The notes under the pieces were generated by a model. That model saw only the letters and a program-made list of their open reading frames with translations. It had not been told where the DNA came from and did no database searches. Positions 6,617 to 8,976 of a stretch of DNA of 8,976 nucleotides are shown here, in pieces. Origin of the DNA: Klebsiella pneumoniae (GTDB lineage: Bacteria > Pseudomonadota > Gammaproteobacteria > Pseudomonadales > Pseudohongiellaceae); the NCBI GenBank assembly GCA_945869725.1, contig CAMBPO010000084.1, positions 1 to 8,976 on the forward strand. The letters are read 5' to 3'. The position numbers were made by a program, and so were the translations under genes. Position 1 is the stretch's first letter, and every line of letters begins with the position of its first letter.

Positions 6617-6655
6617 TACCTTAAATGCAAGACCTTGCCCGGGACACCTTGGCAG

Positions 6656-8062
6656 ATGATCTCAATCCGCTGGTTCCTCACATTAACCTTAATTGCGCTG
6701 CTGGTGCTGGTGAGTTTTTTGTCGTCTCTGCGTGGTTATCGCGAAAGTATGGCGGAGGCTGAAACACTGTTTGATCTGCAATTGCTGGAGCATGTGAAGT
6801 TACTGGGGCTGCTCAATCCCGCCAGTTTTTTGTTTGGCAATACACTGGTCATTGCCGACAGTGTGATTAGCACGCCGGCTGAATTGGAGTTAAGTCTGCA
6901 ATTGTTGGTGGTCTACCAGATTTTTGATAACCAGGAGAAGCTGGTCATTCGCTCCGAGAATTCGCCAACTCAGAATATGGCCGTATTTGCGCCTGGCTAT
7001 CATCATGCCGAGTTTAACGGCTACAGCTGGCGTGCGCTGGTGGCGCAGGACCCGGGTGATGGCCACTGGATTATGGCTGCGCAGCGCAACGATGTCCGCT
7101 ATCGGCTGGCGGAAACAGTGACCTTGCAGGCAGTACTGCCCGGTGTCATCGGCGTGCCGATTGCGGGTGTGTTGATCTGGTGGATTGTGGGGCTTGGCCT
7201 GCGTCCGATACAAACGCTGGCGGCCAGCGTGCGCGCGCGTGAGGAAGGCGACTTGAAAGCTGTAGAACTGGACGATGTCCCTCAGGAATTAACACCATTG
7301 ACCCTATCAACCAATGATCTGTTAACCCGTCTGGCGATGGCCTTTGACAGGGAAAAGCGTTTTGCGGCCGATGCCGCGCATGAATTGCGCACCCCCATCA
7401 GCGTTTTGAAAGTGCAGTTACACAACCTGTTGCATGACCTGAATACCCGGCAACTTCCCGAGCCGGTGTTGCAACCAGCGCGACTGTCCTTACAGGAACT
7501 GGGCGATGGTATCGACAGGCTGGCGCATCTGATTGAGCAGATTCTGGTACTTAACCGCACCGCGCCGGCGCAGTACATGCGACAGTTTTTGCCGGTGGAT
7601 TTGCTGGAGCTGGTGCAGCATGTTGTCAGTAACGAGTTTGATCATTTTCTTGCCAGAGACCAGATTTTTTCACTGGATGGTTTACCGGTCAGCATTGCTG
7701 GTGACAAAACGGCGTTGCAATCATTGGTACAGAATCTGCTGATTAACGCATCTAAATATACGCCCGCTGGCGGGCAGATCAATGTCGCAATTGGCAGGGA
7801 AGGTAGCAAGGTCGTGCTGCAGATTGAGGATTCCGGGCCAGGCATACCGGAGGCCCAGTATGAACAGGTATTTGACCGCTTTTACAGACTCTCGGACGAG
7901 CAACATGACCTTGCAGTGTCGGGTTCCGGCCTCGGCTTGGCGATCGTGAAACACATTGTCAACATGCATCAGGCAGAGATCAGACTGTCGCGCTCGCTCA
8001 GCTTGGGCGGATTGTGTGTCAAGGTTCTGTTCAAACAATACCCTCAGGAAAAATCAGTATGA
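6656..8062 (+). CDS. Sensor histidine kinase (QseC/PmrB-like)
   Basis: This 468-residue inner-membrane kinase has TM1 at about residues 5-24, a periplasmic domain of about 130 residues resembling 2CSK_N sensors, TM2 at about 160-180, and a linker. HisKA follows with phospho-accepting H242 (A-A-H-E-L-R-T-P). The HATPase domain has the N box around N364, G1 D392-S-G-P-G, F box V-F-D-R-F-Y and G2 G423-S-G-L-G-L. It should phosphorylate the adjacent regulator. ATG 6656 is chosen because TM1 begins at once; TTG 6635 would add seven residues. The periplasmic domain has no E-x-x-E motif of the type PmrB uses for ferric iron. Its stop overlaps the next ATG (ATGA 8059-8062), coupling it to the cupredoxin and iron permease genes. 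Confidence 0.92.
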   Translation: MISIRWFLTLTLIALLVLVSFLSSLRGYRESMAEAETLFDLQLLEHVKLLGLLNPASFLFGNTLVIADSVISTPAELELSLQLLVVYQIFDNQEKLVIRSENSPTQNMAVFAPGYHHAEFNGYSWRALVAQDPGDGHWIMAAQRNDVRYRLAETVTLQAVLPGVIGVPIAGVLIWWIVGLGLRPIQTLAASVRAREEGDLKAVELDDVPQELTPLTLSTNDLLTRLAMAFDREKRFAADAAHELRTPISVLKVQLHNLLHDLNTRQLPEPVLQPARLSLQELGDGIDRLAHLIEQILVLNRTAPAQYMRQFLPVDLLELVQHVVSNEFDHFLARDQIFSLDGLPVSIAGDKTALQSLVQNLLINASKYTPAGGQINVAIGREGSKVVLQIEDSGPGIPEAQYEQVFDRFYRLSDEQHDLAVSGSGLGLAIVKHIVNMHQAEIRLSRSLSLGGLCVKVLFKQYPQEKSV

Positions 8063-8481
8063 CAATTTTTATTACAAGGTCATTACAGCACTGTGTGCGC
8101 ATGATTCGGCTTTCGTCCCGGATGATGTCGCCAACCGCCTTGCGGTATTACCTGTCAGTCATCCTAGTGGTGGCCGCCAATCAGAGTTCTGCCGCGGATG
8201 ACCCGCTGACCATTACCCTGAGAATCAAGGATCATCTGTTTATTCCCGCTGAATTGACGGTGCCGGCAAATACCCGGTTCCGGCTGTTGATCATCAACGA
8301 GGACATCACCGCCGAAGAGTTCGAGAGTGTCTCGCTTAACCGCGAAAAGGTCATTATGGGGAACAGTGAGGGTGTGATTTTTCTGGGCCCCTTATCGCCG
8401 GGTGAGTACAGTTTTTTTGGCGAGTTCAACCCGCGCACGGCTCAGGGACGTCTGATAGTGAACGGGATCAGTAATGATTGA
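8059..8481 (+). CDS. Secreted cupredoxin-fold protein associated with FTR1 permease
   Basis: This 140-residue protein starts at ATG 8059, overlapping the kinase stop, with AGGAA 8 bases upstream. It has an unusually long N-terminal region before a hydrophobic segment (about 27-40) and a likely signal-peptidase site near S-S-A-A (residues 43-46); ATG 8122 or 8125 would give a more normal signal peptide. The mature domain (about 49-137) has the Cupredoxin_1 pattern: F-I-P-A-E-L-T-V-P-A-N-T, then E-E-F-E-S, R-E-K-V-I, L-G-P-L-S-P-G-E-Y-S-F-F-G-E-F and T-A-Q-G-R-L. It has no Cys and only one His and one Met, so a type 1 copper site is not evident. Such proteins commonly sit beside FTR1-type permeases and are thought to help periplasmic iron delivery. 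Function here is inferred from that pairing. Confidence 0.78.
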   Translation: MTIFITRSLQHCVRMIRLSSRMMSPTALRYYLSVILVVAANQSSAADDPLTITLRIKDHLFIPAELTVPANTRFRLLIINEDITAEEFESVSLNREKVIMGNSEGVIFLGPLSPGEYSFFGEFNPRTAQGRLIVNGISND

Positions 8482-8976
8482 TGCCGTTGTAATTGTGTTG
8501 CGGGAAGTGCTGGAAGCCATGTTGGTCTGCTGCGTTCTGCTCGCGTCGTCCTATGCTTTGGGTGCAAAACGCATCTGGTTACTGCCGGTCACGCTGGCTG
8601 CGGTCGGCGGGGCGTTGTTGTACGCAACCAACCTGGCAACCCTGACAGCCTTGTTTGATGGTCGTGGTCAGGAACTGACAAACGTGTTGTTACTGGTGTT
8701 GACCGGTGCCAGCCTGCTGTTTTACCTGCTGCAGTTGCCAGCGATGCTCCACAACAAACGTTCGCTGGGTAAAAAAGAGGCACCCGTCACCTCTACACAG
8801 TATGCCGCGCTGATTATTGCCTCGGCTGCGGCGATGATTCGTGAACTGGCGGAGATATTCATTTATGTTTTTTCGTATGGTATCGCCTCTGGCCAGGCCG
8901 TGCCGGTGGTTTCTGGCGCGGTGATTGGTGCCGGCGTTGGCGTGAGTCTTGGCATTTTTATATTTTTTGGTTTGTT
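8474..8976 (+). CDS. FTR1-family iron permease, N-terminal part
   Basis: The first 167 codons of an integral membrane protein run off the right edge. ATG 8474 overlaps the cupredoxin gene's end by 8 bases. The sequence shows several hydrophobic helices and two R-E-x-x-E motifs: R10-E-V-L-E14 in the first helix and R123-E-L-A-E127 in a later one. These are the hallmark iron-coordinating motifs of FTR1/EfeU permeases, where the first usually reads R-E-G-L-E, so V12 is a small departure. FTR1 proteins move iron (Fe3+ after oxidation in the best-known systems) across the membrane. The neighbouring cupredoxin-fold gene is a frequent partner. The C-terminal half and any downstream oxidase or partner genes lie outside the window. 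Confidence 0.85.
   Translation, partial: MIDAVVIVLREVLEAMLVCCVLLASSYALGAKRIWLLPVTLAAVGGALLYATNLATLTALFDGRGQELTNVLLLVLTGASLLFYLLQLPAMLHNKRSLGKKEAPVTSTQYAALIIASAAAMIRELAEIFIYVFSYGIASGQAVPVVSGAVIGAGVGVSLGIFIFFGL

Noticed and set aside
6627..6638. GCAAG-AC-CTTGC hairpin between regulator and kinase as a terminator
   Set aside because: The loop is only two bases and no T-run follows; the genes are almost certainly co-transcribed.
6730..7130. PmrB-like E-x-x-E ferric iron sensor motif in the kinase periplasmic domain
   Set aside because: I looked through the translated loop and found E-x-E and E-x-x-x-E patterns but no E-x-x-E, so direct PmrB-style iron sensing is not supported.

Overview
The window looks like chromosomal DNA of a gammaproteobacterium, possibly a marine or environmental Cellvibrionales/Alteromonadales-type organism. 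This is inferred from the type II secretion genes, the thermostable-hemolysin family gene and the QseBC/PmrAB-like two-component pair; no species can be named from sequence alone. All supported genes lie on the + strand, packed tightly with many short overlaps and no gene-free stretch over 300 bases.

Left edge (1-1273): the 3' end of a type II secretion operon, with the C-terminus of GspM overlapping a complete GspN. Directly after gspN is a 73-codon reading frame that resembles only the C-terminal end of a di-heme cytochrome b561-type membrane protein. It is probably a decayed remnant.

Control region (1274-1396): this short intergenic region holds two clear structures. One is three TTAA half-sites at exact 11-bp spacing (1318-1351), the layout used by PmrA/QseB-type response regulators. 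The other is a perfect 11-bp inverted repeat (1364-1374 / 1393-1403) that buries the next gene's start codon in a stem and leaves its Shine-Dalgarno sequence in the loop.

Biosynthetic block (1397-5262): four genes, overlapping or nearly so. They encode a thermostable-hemolysin family protein (possibly a GNAT/LuxI-like acyltransferase), an acyl-CoA synthetase-like AMP-binding enzyme with Arg at the usual A10 lysine position, a heme-oxygenase-like diiron oxidase candidate, and a classical short-chain dehydrogenase. Together they look like a small pathway that activates, oxidises, reduces and transfers an acyl chain. The product is unknown.

Regulatory and iron block (5259 to right edge): a secreted TPR protein, an OmpR-family response regulator, a QseC-like sensor kinase, a secreted cupredoxin-fold protein without evident copper ligands, and the start of an FTR1-family iron permease with two REXXE motifs. 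The kinase, cupredoxin and permease genes overlap by 4 and 8 bases. The working model is an autoregulated, iron-linked operon in which the two-component system controls the promoter at about 1318-1360, and iron import may supply the diiron enzyme.
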